Positions 1-15,152 of a DNA stretch of 64,000 nt are shown here, piece by piece; within the stretch, counting starts at the first letter, position 1, and each line of letters opens with the position of its first letter. Below the pieces are notes generated by a model. The model saw only the letters and a list, made by a program, of their open reading frames with translations. It did no database searches and was not told the DNA's origin. The DNA comes from Carallia brachiata (taxonomy: Eukaryota; Streptophyta; Magnoliopsida; Malpighiales; Rhizophoraceae). The position numbers and the translations under genes were made by a program. The stretch spans positions 2,093,735-2,157,734 of the forward strand of contig JADCRB010000043.1 of NCBI GenBank assembly GCA_021464245.1, in the 5' to 3' direction.

Positions 1-1744
1 TAATGATGAATTCAAAGAACATTTCCTAAAATTTACTTTTTTTTTTTTTTTGACATTACCTAAAATTTACTTAAAAATTGATTGATTGACTATAAATATA
101 CTTAATAAAAAATTTATATTTAGGTCCTTTTTTTGCTTTTGAATCAAGACTCAATCTATTTAGAGTAGTCCCAAGTTTCTTATCATTAACCAAACAATAA
201 AAAAAAAAAAAGTCTGAAATATTATGATAAGTGGTGGGTCCTCAACATGCGTGAGCCCAATTGTAATCTGCTCTGTCCTTTTCAAGTTTGTCAACCGTAG
301 AAAATAAGAAAAAACATGAAAAGAAGAAACAAAAAGGAATAATCTTTTTTTTTAAGATTTTTTAAACTTAAATCAATTAGTCAAGATAGTAGAAGCAATT
401 GAAAAAATAAGTGATTTGAACAACAAACTTACGGCAAAAAAAGGAACAGTCTTTACTTCTATAGTTCTATTTGAATTGTGATTCAAGCCTTGGAAACGGA
501 AAGAAAGCAAAGAACAAATGTTAGTTCTATTAATTACAAACAAAAAGTTGTTTCTGGGATCTTCCAAGTTCCGTAATAATTTGCTCAAGTCAAGATCTGC
601 CTGAATAGTACTGATATTGGCTCATTTTCACGAAGAGCCGTTGGAGGCCCATTTTTGTCGAAGGTGGGCTATGGTGCTACGCTAGTCAACCCATTGTTTT
701 CTTCCTCCTCTTGGAACCCTTTTCTTTTTTTTTTTTTTAAATTTAGTGCAGAACCATACACAACAGAAGTCGCATAAGTCAGACGGAAACGAGTTAATAT
801 TTTAGTGTCGTAATCTAAAAAAAAGAAAAAAAGTCGCATCCCTTAATACCATCAATTTTTCTCCAGGTGATTCTCATAAACTCTACTAAAGGGCTATGGA
901 ATGGGGTAAATTTCAAGAGCTGACAACAAAGACATCTAATTCCTTTTTTGGCATGGAAACATTTCACCAAATTTATGTGGATGTTGGAAAAAAAAAAAAA
1001 ATGTGAATCGAAACATGCACATAACAATTGACCGATTATTTTTTAAGAAGATAATTAATATTTGTAACAAAAATTTAATAAAAATATATTTATTTTAATT
1101 ATAAATATTAATTATTTGATTATGTAAAATAATTAATTGATTTCTATTTGACTATTCTGCATTAACTTTTTCCTTGACTTTGTGTACATTTTCTTGTTTC
1201 ATTTGACCAAAGTTTCTATCAACATTTCAGGGGTTGCCTAATATGGTCCACCCAACCAAATGTCTTTCGACCATGACAACGGCAAGGGACCTTCTCCTCC
1301 TCACTCATCAGCGGTCCAAAATTAGCAAGAAACATATGCCTCGTTAGCAAATTTTACTTGGATATCGATTGCACACCTGTATTTCAAACGTTTTTTCTTT
1401 TTGGACAATCCCCCATTTCTATGTTCCATTCATCAAAATGGAAAGGCAACAATTACGGTTGTTGCAAGCCACACGATGAACACACGACAAAGCAACCGAC
1501 TTCCTGTTTTTTTCTTTTTTTTTGGTTTGCTTCCACGTTTGAACGTGCTCATCATGTAATTTGGTGCTGGTCGATATTGAGAAAACAAAGGCACAAGACA
1601 AACAAGTGAAAAAACAAACTTTTTGGAGGCAAAAACACAATTGTTGGAAAGGTGAAAATTAGAAACAAAGTACATTTTCTACAGGACAGCGGGTGAGCTT
1701 GGCCCAAAATCCTGTAGGCTGTTGTAGAGTTCACAAGAAGTGTT
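1..1744. other. gene-free AT-rich flank
   Basis: I see no gene here. The stretch is AT-rich with many poly(A)/poly(T) tracts. The short open frames around 1358-1776 overlap on both strands and show no family motif. The part nearest 1745 is the 3' flank of the minus-strand SWEET gene. Confidence 0.6.
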
Positions 1745-4314
1745 CTACACTTGATCATTATGCGATCCATTGGCAACCGATTGCTTCTCCGGTACCTTTG
1801 CTTGGAGGGTCACCGTGGATCCCATCTCCAAGGAGTGGTCAGAGGTGGGTTTCTTAGCCTCTCCCTTGTTGTTGCGGTAAATGAAGTAAAGTATTAGCTG
1901 CATTGCCCCAAGCCCACAGCCAAATCCATTAGGAACCTGCAACACCGACGCGCACAGTTGCTATTAAACATTGTATACAAAATTCAGTGATTAAAAAAAA
2001 AAAAAACAAGGGAAATGTAGAGAAACTTACAGCGACAAAAAGGTCATGACCAAGCAGACCAAAGACAAACCAAGAAGTGCCGCACAAAAACACAAACAGG
2101 GACAAGAAGAATGGCATGAACTCCACGCTCTTAGTCTTAATCACACCAACCTCTGCAAACATGCGAGTAACCAAGCCATAACTAACATTAAAATGATAAA
2201 ATCCCGTAAGATTTTTTTTTCTCGATAAAAAAAGTAATTAATTGTTAGTCTGCTAGATGTTAGTTGAGAAAAAGAGAAAACGAGTTTAAAGACACCATCA
2301 AAATTACACTTCACTTTAAAGGATAAAGTGTCCCACTTAAAGTGGGAGGGGCAGCATTGTAGCAGTCAAAACCCCGACAGGGCCTAAACGGCCAGTAGCT
2401 CCTCGGGCCCGAGCGGTTCTGTAAAATTATATTATACACAAAAATATAGAGGATCTGGACTTACCATAATGGATAGAGGCGAGGCATACATGATGATGGA
2501 GAAAATTGTGGCAGCAAAGCCACAGAAGTTCTTCCTGGCTTTGCCTTGCAAGGCAAAGAGTGACACCAGGGCAACCGTGGCAAAAAGGGAGACCACAAGC
2601 GTAAGGAGACCGAGGATTTTGGCCTTTTCTTTCTTTGGTGCGTAGATGACGAATGTCAGTACATAAACTGTCTCGATTAGAGCACCCGTGCCATTAACTG
2701 TTGATACCAAAATGTTGTTCTTGGACACAAAAGGCAGACCATACCTGTGAAATGGATAAAACAATAAAATCAGTAATTATCAGTTGGATAACGTTTGCCA
2801 AAATTAAATTGTTTTTATTTTTGGACATTTCTTACACACATATGCTCGCAATTAATCATCACACCATTACTTTTGTTTAATCATCTCATCATTAATCATC
2901 TCACCGTTACTCAGATAACTAGTAAGTGCACCAGAATAAAATGTCTAAAAGTGGAATATTAAGATGTACAATAAATTTTATAAAATTTATAAAAATATTA
3001 TATAAATATGAAACAATCATTACGTAATATATATTTTTTACATCAAATTATGTAATATATATATATATAACAACTTCTTGTTACAAGTTACCCGAAATTT
3101 GTTTTAACTTTCTATTACTTTATTGCATGTCACACATCTCTCTTTTTCCAAAAAAAAAACACTTATGTGCGTGGGACCCATCATATCCTAGCTCGTCCAA
3201 CTGCCCCATGCATTGGAACTCCAATAACAGCCAACAAAACAACAAAAGGTGTAATTGTGCATAATCCACTGGATAATTAATGAACAAGCTAAAGCAAGAA
3301 AAAAGAGTAGAGAATATGAAATCGCCAAAATAAATTATCAAATTTATCCCCCAATAAAAAAGATTTCTCAATTGTGGTATAAGAAGACACTTATGGTTGG
3401 AATTTAAAATTTTATTTTAGAGATCTAAGGTTTTAGAGATGTAAAATTTATTTCAAAAAAATTATTTTTATTATATATTTTATGAATTAATGATTTTTTA
3501 ATGAAAAAAAAAATCTCGTTTATGAATGTAAGAACACTTAGGCTCAAAAATTGGCTTATTAAAAAGATAATGAAAAGCACAAAAAAGAACACCCTTTTCA
3601 AGTACTATTCAAGGCAAAACAATCAGAAAAGAAAATGGCACACTCAAGGAGGAGTAAAAGTAACGCACAGCATACCAAGCCGAAAGGAGACAATTCAACA
3701 GAGTCATGATGTACGGAATGCCCGAGAATTGCTCTGTGGACTTGCTTTTTATGATTCTCTTGAATGTAATCCTATCAAAAATCATCAACGTTGAACTTTA
3801 GTTTAATGCGGCAAGAAAAGATAAAACAGAAAGTTTCATGCATGTGGACGGATTACTCTTCTAACAACTGTAAGAGAGATAAAATCTTCAAACAATGTAC
3901 TAAAATTGCAAGAAACAGAAGCAAGGAACCAAGAAATGTAGAATTGGTTGAATAGAAATATACCCAAGAACCAATTCTTTGGAACACATGTGGTTAATTA
4001 GGAGTCTCGGAAAGAAAATTTTAACAAATTAAAGAGGAAAAGAGAATTGGGTTTCATTTTTCCTTTTTGCATGAGTGTTTTGCGTGCATTTGTGTGTGAC
4101 AGAAAGAGAGAGAGTCGATTCTGAGGCATACGTTGGAGCCAAGAAAAGGAACAGAGCGGTGGCATTTCCTGTGACAAAGCACAAAGAAACAGAGAAATCG
4201 GTAAGCCCCACATAAAGAAAATCAGAACATCAAGAACAGAACAAAAAAAGAAACCCAAATTCAAGAATTTGAAGACCCACCAAACACTCCAAAAACTAAC
4301 TGCAGAATGGCCAT
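1745..4314 (-). CDS. SWEET1: SWEET-family bidirectional sugar transporter, SWEET1-like
   Basis: A seven-helix MtN3/saliva uniporter that moves hexoses across the plasma membrane or an endomembrane along their gradient. Six exons on the minus strand: 4314-4281, 4168-4132, 3771-3676, 2744-2465, 2150-2031 and 1936-1745. Together they give 759 nt, 252 residues and a stop, the usual size for SWEET1. Exon 1 encodes [12 protein letters not shown], exon 2 [12 protein letters not shown], and exon 3 [16 protein letters not shown] through the conserved NCLLSAW. Exon 4 has [10 protein letters not shown] and TVNGTG and ends in YASPLSIM. Exon 5 has [10 protein letters not shown] and the [10 protein letters not shown] helix. 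Exon 6 has [10 protein letters not shown], then a hydrophilic cytosolic tail. The two MtN3 repeats cover roughly residues 5-92 and 128-212. All phases agree. The exon 5 acceptor is unusual: the first AG at 2154-2153 would run into TGA, so AG at 2152-2151 is used here. The SWEET1 subgroup is judged from motifs remembered, not from a search. Confidence 0.93.
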
Positions 4315-4442
4315 TTTCTGATCTTCAACCTTAAAAACCCACCAAAGAAATCTTGTGAGAATGCAAGTTTTGTGTTGCAAATGGGCAAGGAAGGAGATAA
4401 GATGAGATGAGAAGATGATAAAAGCAAGCACGAAGCATTGGG

Positions 4443-4450
4443 TTTATATA
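4443..4450 (-). promoter_or_regulatory. TATA box of the SWEET gene
   Basis: On the minus strand this reads TATATAAA, about 130 nt upstream of the SWEET start codon at 4314. That spacing allows a 5' leader of roughly 100 nt. No other strong TATA lies nearer the start. Confidence 0.6.
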
Positions 4451-5451
4451 CACACAAAATAACCGCTCTGCTGTGGGTACATGAATCCGTCCTTATCCAA
4501 TTTGTGTCTTTTTGTGAAGTCTTGGGTTTAAGTTAGTGGTCATTGTTTGGTGAACTGGGTGCTAACTGACACAATGAGGAAATCGTAAATGTGCAGTTGG
4601 AAGCAATGACTAAGAAGTGACTCGGTGGGATTTGGGTTAAACTTGAAAATTTGGATTGTTTTTCATGGGTGTGAGACGGATAATAAATCAAGATAGTTGT
4701 TAAAAAAACAAAAAGAAATACGCTGTTTAAATCTTAATTCATCATGGGGCGGAGAGCAATGATTGGCTAGAGAGCCTACTTATTAAAGATTTTTCGCGTT
4801 CCCGAAGATTTTTAATTTAATTTATATTTTTTTATATATATAACTTATTCATATTTTTATGTTGTATAATAAATAAGGTACTGAATTTATTTAAAATAAA
4901 AAAATAAAAAAATTTATGTAATATAAAATTATAAATTTTATTCAAAAAAATAAATAAAATTATAAACAATGTAACTAAAAATTCAGAAAAGAGATAACTT
5001 GATGAGTAAACAAAGTAATTTTATTCTTTATTTTTATATCTCTTTTATACATTAAATTTAAACTTATCACATATCAGTTTTAATCAATTACATATCTATT
5101 TTATTTATTAAGTGGGACCCATCATATTAAAATGAGCATTTGGCTTTTTGGGAGGAGCATGGCCGCTGGAGTCTTTTCTTTACATGTGTTCGAGTAGTTA
5201 GTTACAAATAACAAATGCATATTTAATGTACATTAAGATAAACGTGGGGGAGAGGAAGTTACAGTGGCCTCATAGGGATGAATTTAGTACTCGAAGAGGT
5301 GGGTTGGTTGGGTCAGTTAGTACTACTATAAATATGGTTACAGAGTTATTAGGTATGAGATTAATTTGAGAGTCTGATTATCAAAATGTTATTTTAGACA
5401 AATATTCTTTAGAAGCGTTTGCACTTGATTTCTCATTGTATAAGCGCTAGT
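4451..5451. other. AT-rich spacer with one arm of a direct repeat
   Basis: I see no gene here. The tract at about 4830-4985 (tandem A/T blocks ending near AAATAAATAAAATTATAAAC) recurs in the same orientation at about 5740-5880. The two copies flank the RNase H remnant at 5452-5670. Confidence 0.45.
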
Positions 5452-5670
5452 CATCCGTTGTATAGGCTTTTCGAGGACATCTAGCTATTACGAGATAGGT
5501 CAGGGATTATGAAGATACAATATGTATTGCGAAAAGGTAATTCGTATGCAGATTACCTCGCAAAATTAGAAAGTTTTATTGTGGGTGAGACATTACTAGT
5601 TCAACCTCCTCTAACCCTGTCGAGTCTTATAGATGATAATTGGAATGACACGGTTTTCATTAGATATTGA
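5452..5670 (+). pseudogene. RNase H-like fragment of a non-LTR retrotransposon
   Basis: A 73-codon frame with one internal TAG. It reads HPLYRLFEDI, stop, LLRDRSG, then YVLRKGNSYADYLAKL, and closes with FIRY and TGA. The R-x-GN-x-x-AD-x-LAKL pattern is the C-terminal signature of the RNase H (RVT_3) domain at the 3' end of plant LINE-type elements. No reverse transcriptase lies upstream, so this is a truncated relic. I infer a dead 5'-truncated LINE or a retrotransposed RNase H piece. Confidence 0.7.
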
Positions 5671-8600
5671 TTTTTTTTGTTTTCTTTTCAATGTATAAAA
5701 AAAAATATTTAATGTAGATTTTTCATTTGACTTTTTTTTTAGTATAATTCATTTATAATTTTATATTAAATAATAAGTGAGGTATACTTAAAATAAAAAT
5801 TAATAAATAAATTTATGTGATTTAAAATTATGAATGAATTAAATTCACACAAAAAAATAAATAAAAATAACAAATATTTTATTTAATATGGTGCAAATAT
5901 AAATTTATGTATGGAACACGCCCTACTAATCAGGTCTAATAAGTCATTTTCTATCTAATCTAATAAGTCATTTTTCTTGTTTGATCAGTGGTATAAAAAT
6001 GGGGGTTATTAGTAGTTGGCTTATGGACACGATCTATTTGGTATTATTATTTTGACATCCAAATGCTAATAAATATATTTGATGTTTCCATATTTATGGC
6101 CATAAATAAGCCTATCTTGCACAAGAGAGAATCATTTGAATGAACTACAATAGAAAGTATTGAGAAAAATGATACTGGGAGTTGAGTGCAGTCAAGTACA
6201 TCGTGGAATTTTAGGTAGTGAAATACAAGTACATTTAATAAACTTCTTGTTATTTTATAATAAAATATTTTTTAATTATTTTTATCATAAATGTAGGTTA
6301 ACAGTCAAACCACATAAAATCTCGTGTTTTTGATTGTTGTTTTTTTTTTTTTAGCTTTCAGCGTGTAAGGTGTTATTATTTTTGCCAACAACATATTGTT
6401 GTGCACAAATAATCAATTTAAATCCAAAAGATCTAACGGTTTTATTTTCAGCATGATGGCTGACAGGCTAGCAAAATAATCGCTGGCAAGATAATCTGCT
6501 CTCGTTCCTTAGCTCTAAATATCTAATAAGTTACAACTTACAACAATTGCTCTAGTTTTAGGGTTTTCCATACTAGATTGTATTAAGGTTGTGCATTTTC
6601 TCCTTGGGGACTAACAAAGGTCGTCTAATTAGTGAATTGTTGATTCATCAAAAAAATCATTTTCTCTTTTGTCATCACAAAATCCAAGTTTGTATAACAT
6701 ATTTCGTTAAACTCGGTTAATGAATTTTCTCAATAAATTTACTTCTTTACTTTTTTTTTTTTGTCTAGACCATCCAGTATCTAGTCTATTAAGTTAATTA
6801 ATCTGAATCAAGTCAGGTAAAATTTTAATGAATAATAAAAAATTTTTAATAAATATTTAACATGATTATATTTTGAAATAAATATTTAATTTACTTCTTT
6901 ATTAGCAGTTTTGTAAACATGGATAAACGGGTCTCGTGGCATACCTTGTGACTCGTGGCAATGACTTTGTGCAAGTTTTCCACGTGAAAAGCAAACAGCT
7001 CATCATAGCATTGATGCTTGGACCCATGCCAGTTATTTTTTTTCTCTCCTTCCTTTTTATCAACTATCGCTCAGAGAAGATATGCCAATCAACTTAAATT
7101 TACTCAAAAAGAAAAAAAAGGAAAAAGGAAGTTGTGGTATCATAAATAACAGGAAACATTGCCTCCGAAAACAAAACTGGGTAGATGCAATTCAAATCCT
7201 TGAAATTACACGTTATTTTCACTTTTATAATATATAAAAATAAAAAGTAAGAATAATATCTTATAATTTTGTTAGAATACTTATTGGAAAAATAAATTTC
7301 TTAAGCATATATTTAAACTTACTAAACATATTGGTGAATGATTGGACGTATGACTTTTGATATGGTAACAAACAATTTTTTTATTATTAGAGCATAACAT
7401 TTCGTGGCAATTATAAATTTGTGATACGCACTAAATAGGCGAAAAAAATATTTGAAAAATTTTCCCAAATAACCCTCAAGCTACTCTCAGCAAAAATTTG
7501 AACAAATTTTGGTTACAAAATTCATGCAGACACGGGAAAGTGCATATCCGTAGATATTTATTTATTTTTTTAAACAAACCATCTAGTAACTTTCGCCAAT
7601 GTCTTGATTGTTGGCAAGTAGATTTTTTTGTTTTCTAAAATGGGAGAGTAGGTTGTGATGATAGTTTCGTTAAGGAGTGTTGAACTTCTCTTTTCAGTGA
7701 TAATTACGACTAAACTCATATTAGGAGGATGTTTAAATTTAATTCTACTGCATGCTCGGGCAAACTCAAACCCTATACCTTAAAATCGGCATGTTTAGCG
7801 CGTTATTATTATACCACAACATGTAAAGATTAAATAAATAATAATTTTTTTTTTGGTACTATAGGGCTATTAAACCTAGAAACGGTAGATTTTTTTTGGT
7901 GAAAAAAATAAATAAGTAGTAGTGGTGCGCCGACAAGTCCGCCAGGGACGAGAAACGGTAGATTGATTGTGCAATGTGCATGAAGATGTATGGGGTTGGG
8001 CTGCCATGGGCCAGGCGATGGGTGTGTGTGGGGTTGGGTTGATGTGGGCCAGGGGTGGGTCTATGTACTGTGTGTAATTAAGCATTTTTGACCGTCCGAT
8101 CTCAATTGACCGAAAATTGAGATTGAGGAAACTGGGACCCATGTTAAATTCTTTTCCATAGTGAGCGCTGCACTTTCCGTATGACCAATCATGGTGTTAC
8201 TTTTCTCGTCCTCAACATTGATTGATTAATTATTGTTGCGCGTTTTGTCACATCAACGGTTCAACCTAGCTAGGCCACAGGTTGGAGGAGACAGTTAATT
8301 ACCATGATTTAATTAACTTTTATGTGCTTTTATTAGGATATATAAAATTATATAATCTTTTAGCCCATTGGAAAAACTATACATATGAATGGAAATACTC
8401 ATCACTGAGGTTGAGCTTGGGGACCATTATATTTGCTAATCAGAGAATAGAATGCATGTAGCTCGTCCAGCCAGATTAATATCGGGTCAGGATTGAAACG
8501 TATTGATTTTACGTTTTGCTTGATATGTTGAACCATTTACTGAAAGATTCGTCACCAAGCTCCTGATTTTAGAGCTTAACGTGCAAATTTGTTAATCCTG

Positions 8601-11131
8601 AAGGGAGATGGAGATTTAAGTAGTATATTAATGAGAAAAATGTATAAACTCAATGTTTTAATGTTTTAAATTAATATATAATGTCAAATTTATAAATTTA
8701 TCACTTATTTAGATTCTCTTAGATTTGTTCCCATGATTGGCTCGTATTTTTTTTGTGCAATTTGTGTGAATTATTTATAAAAAAATAATTGTGTGAATTT
8801 AATCATTTTTAGTTTGCCTTTCGCTTCCTAAATGGTCTCCCATTAATTTTTCGCCATAGTTTCAGACAGGTAAACTTTTAAAGAAGCGATGGTTATAAAA
8901 TGTGTTGTTTCGCTTAAATGGGAACTGAGAGAATAACCCTCCACAATCAATAGAACCAGAGAAGCAGGTGATTAAAAGGATATGGTTTCCATTTATGGCA
9001 CTCTAATTGATCCATTCCTTTCACTGACTCATCATTCAATCAAGATTATGCGTGATGATTGATTGAATTGAACTTCAAAGAACCAAGAATAGACAAAAAG
9101 GCTTTTCAAAAAGAAATCTAATTCTGCACTCCAAATCAGCTAGGAGCTAATTTTATTTGGGCCAGAATTCTAGGACCAATTGAAATAAAATAACAATAAA
9201 AGATACCTTCAATATAAATTTTTTCTCGTGATCCTAGATTATAGTGAAGTAATACAGTTAAGTGCTACGTATGAGAGCGAATGAAAAGTATGAATAATTT
9301 ATATTTTACACTGTACATTTAGAATATATTCAGATTTTATATTAATAATTTTTAAAATTAACAGAAAACACTATCTGCTTAACCATTGTTTGTTAAAATG
9401 GACAGATATTAAAAAAAGATGCTTATGCCCTCTTATATTAATATAATTGAAAGTAATAAAATCCTATATCTTTTATTTTGCGTTACAAAGCTCACTCCTT
9501 GTCTCTAAACTTTCTCTCCCCTCTTTGAACTCTCACCCGAATCCCTTGCTTTTTCTGCCATCTTTTGGTCATTTGGACTAAAGATTATTAATGATTTGTA
9601 AGTTTATTCGTTTTGCGCTATTCACTTCTCTTTGACTTTTTTGATCTTTTGTTTTGTACCCTCTTATAGTGTGCCAGATTGAATATACCTATCAGGAGGC
9701 ACTTTTCTTTTGTTTTTATGATTATTCTTCTCAATTCTGTGATGATTTAGGTGGCACAATCGTCATATTTTTGTTTGACCAGGTGGAAGGGTATTTTGGA
9801 CACTTCAAACTAATTATAATGATATTTTTTAATGAAAACTAACTTTTACTGACAGCGGTATAATAAGTAGTATTTTATGATACGACACTCATTATTTATA
9901 GTATTTTTTATTAATTTTAAAATTTGTTGATGCAAAATGTAAATATACTCTAAACTCACGGTGTAAAATGTAAATTACTTTGAAAAATATTTTTTCCTTA
10001 CACAAGACTTGGGTGACAGCTATTACTCTATATTAAGCTATAGGGCACCACTTGGAAGAACAGAACATGGATGAGGTGATAAACACAACTCTTTATTATA
10101 GCAGGACAAAATTGTCCCCTTATAATAAGGAGGACAAAAATAAACAATTGTTTTTTCTATTTCGTTTATTTTCTGCGTCTCTTAAGTTTTTCCCTAAGCT
10201 ATAAGGGTGATGATGCATATTCGATAACGATTAATTCTCATACCCACCAAAAAACCCTCAGAAATGGGAATTTGAAATTTACACATTTCATCCTGTGGCC
10301 AAGAAGCATCGCATAAAGTTTAACAGCAGTATTGTCCTAGAGCACCATTTCCTCGCTATTGTCCTCCACAAATGCAGATAAATCCACCTTGTCTCAAGCC
10401 CCTTATCAAGGGTTGAAAGCAAGATTATTTTCCATAAGAACTTTAGAAAAGACCTTCCAGGACCATAATTGGACACATTCGCCATGTTGTCTCGCAGTCT
10501 CTCCGCATTCGAAAATTGGACCACAAACCCATTTTGTTGGGCGGTGTCTTTTCTAGGGTCAGCTGTCAGACGTTGACCCTCAGCCCATCATTTGATCTAC
10601 TTTCTTTTTTTCCCTTTTTTTTTCGCTTGGTAACACATGGTTGAGTTAATTTGTTAGTAATTAATATAAGAGAAAAAAATTTAGATAATTTTAAAATAAT
10701 TATAAAATAATATAAATTTAGATAATTAAATTTGTAAAAAAAATAAAAAATAAATAAATTATTAGATTGTTAAATGTGATAGTGTATTTATTTGTTATTA
10801 CTCATTTAAAGTAAAGAAAGCAAATGCCAAGCGTGAATCTTTGCATGAAAAGGGACACCATAAAATACTTCTTCAACAGGAGCTTTTTTAAGCTGGCAGG
10901 GGCCCAAGCTCGTCGACTTTCTACCCAAACGCGAGTGGTTACATAATTTGCACTTCTTTGGAGCACAGCTTTTGGGCCCCCAATAACTACGGGAAACGGC
11001 AGGCTCTCAAAATAGCCTCGAGTTTTTTATTCCCGGCATTGCTCCCTAATAAGGAAGTTCCCCGATCTTCCATCCACCAGTTTGGGATGTTTGAGTATTG
11101 GATAAATATATATTAGTGGTTATTTGATTTA
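5671..11131. other. long gene-poor spacer
   Basis: No supported gene. The sequence is AT-rich with homopolymer tracts and short open frames that overlap on both strands (for example 7876-8142 minus and 10288-10556 on both strands) without recognisable motifs. The segment 5740-5880 is the second copy of the AT-rich direct repeat noted at 4830-4985. Confidence 0.5.
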
Positions 11132-11846
11132 GGGTCTGTTTGAATTACTTATTGAATATTATTATTACTGATTATTGTTGTTAATTATTGATTATTGATA
11201 AAATTAATGAAGTATTTGATTAATTTTATATATGTTGTTACTGTTGAATAATAAAATGTTTAATTTAGATATCAAATTTATGTAGATATTATATCATATT
11301 CAAAATTTTATTTTTATATTTTATAATTTTATATTTTTAGAATAATATTTCATAAATAATATTGAGAATTATTTTACTTAATTTTTAACTTTTAAAAAAA
11401 TATTAATTTTTACTAAATGATAAAAATTATTATATTTGAGATTTTTATTATAAGTGTTAGTATTAAAAAAAATTGAAGTGAAAAAAAATATTATTTAAGA
11501 ATAGTTAAAAAAGGAAATTATTGAAATTATATAAATACTAATAAAATAAATTAACATATTTAATTCATGTAACAAGTAAAAAAAAATAATAGTAAAATTA
11601 TATAAATATTTTTTAAGGGTAATTTAGTCTATATAAATTATTATTAATATTAAAAAATAAAAAGTAATTCAAAAATTAGTAAAAAATAGTTTGGAATCAC
11701 TTTTCAATCAGCTGCTGTTAGTGAGTCAAATAGAAAAATAAGTAAAATCAAACAGCAGTATCAAAAAAATTACCAAACATTTATTTTCATACTTTTTGAA
11801 AATGAAATGCAAATGTATCATTTCAAAAGTTTATCCAAACACCCCC
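11132..11846. mobile_element. Tourist/PIF-Harbinger-like MITE
   Basis: The left end is GGGTCTGTTTGAATTACT. The right end, read in reverse complement, is GGGGGTGTTTGGATAAAC. The element is bracketed by TTA at 11129-11131 and TTA at 11847-11849, the 3-bp target duplication expected for PIF/Harbinger elements. The interior is very AT-rich and has no open frame, so it would be non-autonomous. The termini match imperfectly, so the family call is moderate. Confidence 0.55.
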
Positions 11847-12968
11847 TTAAAATTGTTTCATTTATATTTAGGAGTACTATTAGATGATGATGTTATTCTA
11901 GTGCTGATTTCCGTTTAGAAAATAGTTAAACAAAATTAGGTGGTTTGGTAACTGAATTTCATTCGAGGCAGGGAAGGAGAGCTAAAGGTGAGGCAAATTG
12001 TCATCATCAAATAACGCTATGGAGAAAAGGATGTGCCTAATTTTCAAAAATTTGCGGCGAAAGCGCAGCTATAAGCTAGTAATGCTTGACAATGAAAAGT
12101 TTTGAAGCTTGAAATTCATTTTTTTCGAATGTGCACACGGAAAAGCTTTCTACTGTTGCTAGATTAACTTTTTGTCCATCTACCACCTTCCAATATGCAG
12201 GCAAATAATTAAGATGTATGAAGACCATTTAAGGAAAAAAATGTGTATGTCCCTTAATTTCCGTAAGAAGGTGCTATGGATTGCCAATTGTTGGAAAAGA
12301 GAAATGCTGTTAGACATCTGCATCCCATGTGCCACCCTAAGGCTAGGGATTATGGAGGTAACAATTTTTAAAGAGATTTTTAGCCTGTCAATAATGGTCT
12401 GTGATTTTGTATACTTTTTTTCACTATTGTCTTTCCCAAATAAAAACTTATGTACGATATCAGAGTCTAAACTTTTTAACACTGCAGTCAAATGTAGTTG
12501 AAATCTATTCAGATCCATTAGTACTTTGAGCTATAAGTGATACATTTTCTTCTGGCTTTTCCTTTTTTTTTATAAAAATTTTAAAATCTCTATTGCATGA
12601 AACCGCAAATGGGAAAAACATTGAAGAGACTAAATTAATTGATGTAGAGACATTCTCTCACCAGTTCTTCCACAAATTGAAAGTCTATACTTTGTAATCA
12701 AGGCATAGACAAATCGCAAATCACGGTTGTGCCTGCACATCTTACAATTGTCTGATGATTTAGATTGTAAAAGAAAAAAAAAACAGGAATGTTTGTTGGT
12801 TATCAGACCCGTTAATGTCAGTTAACAGATTATTATCGAAGGAAAAAGAAAATAAGAAGCTGCACAATTTCGCATGCAGTTAAAAAATAAAAAAGACAAT
12901 GAAAGGTGGCAGAGAACTGGAATGAAAAGCATGCAAAAATATATTCAGTCACTGCTACCACGTAGCTC
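11847..12968. other. peroxidase upstream region
   Basis: No gene is supported. Two open frames of about 110 codons at 12172-12518 lie on opposite strands over the same bases and resemble no family I know. The last few hundred bases are the presumed promoter of the peroxidase gene. Confidence 0.5.
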
Positions 12969-12975
12969 TATAAAA
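12969..12975 (+). promoter_or_regulatory. TATA box of the peroxidase gene
   Basis: TATAAAA lies 119 bases upstream of the start codon at 13088. It is followed by a pyrimidine-rich leader (CCCTCTCTCTGATCC), an arrangement typical of plant core promoters. Confidence 0.6.
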
Positions 12976-13087
12976 ACTGTCCAAGTCCCCAAACAAGGCA
13001 TCTCGTGTCCCTCTCTCTGATCCTGGCTTCTCCTGTTAATTAATTAATGATATATATTTTTTTTTTTGCATCTCTCACAGAGTCACA

Positions 13088-14665
<1,578 letters not shown>

Positions 14666-15142
14666 TTTATTTACTCCAAAAATGTACTAGACTTTATGTT
14701 GGCTAACCGTTCTAATTCTGTGTGGCTCTGTTTATATATGTCTTCAAATAAGATTGATTGTAGTCCGTAACTTGCATGCGTGTGGTTCAAAGTTGTAACT
14801 GAAAGTTGGAAATTAACCATGAAAAAAAAAAGGCCAAGGAATCCTAGCCTAACCAGTAGTTGTAGCCGGTTAAAAATTTAGGTCCATAGGGTTTACCTGA
14901 ATATTTGATAAATTTTTTTTCATTACCTATGAAAAGGAACCAACCACATACTCAGACAGATAATATTATATTCGACACACTTACTCACGTATAAAAATAT
15001 CTTTTTACACTCATGTTAGAATCAAAACTTAAAATACGTTTGAAACATAGAATTTTAAAATGTAAATATACCACATTATCATAAGTCAGTAGTTGGGATA
15101 CAAAACTAATAACATCAAATCATATTCACTTGAGCATCAATA
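14666..15142. other. peroxidase 3' flank
   Basis: This holds the 3' untranslated region and spacer. AATAAG and other weak polyadenylation-like signals occur within the first 100 bases. No gene is seen. Confidence 0.5.
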
Positions 15143-15152
15143 TTCCAACCTA

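Noticed and set aside
1358..1776. Several overlapping frames on both strands upstream of the SWEET stop
   Set aside because: Low-complexity translations rich in F, K and C, with no motif.
7876..8142. 88-codon minus-strand frame rich in Pro and Thr
   Set aside because: No start context, no similarity that I recognise, and repeated GGGTTGGG-type sequence explains the composition.
12172..12518. Two open frames of about 110 codons on opposite strands
   Set aside because: They overlap base for base, have no recognisable motif, and lack clear splice or promoter context; likely chance frames.
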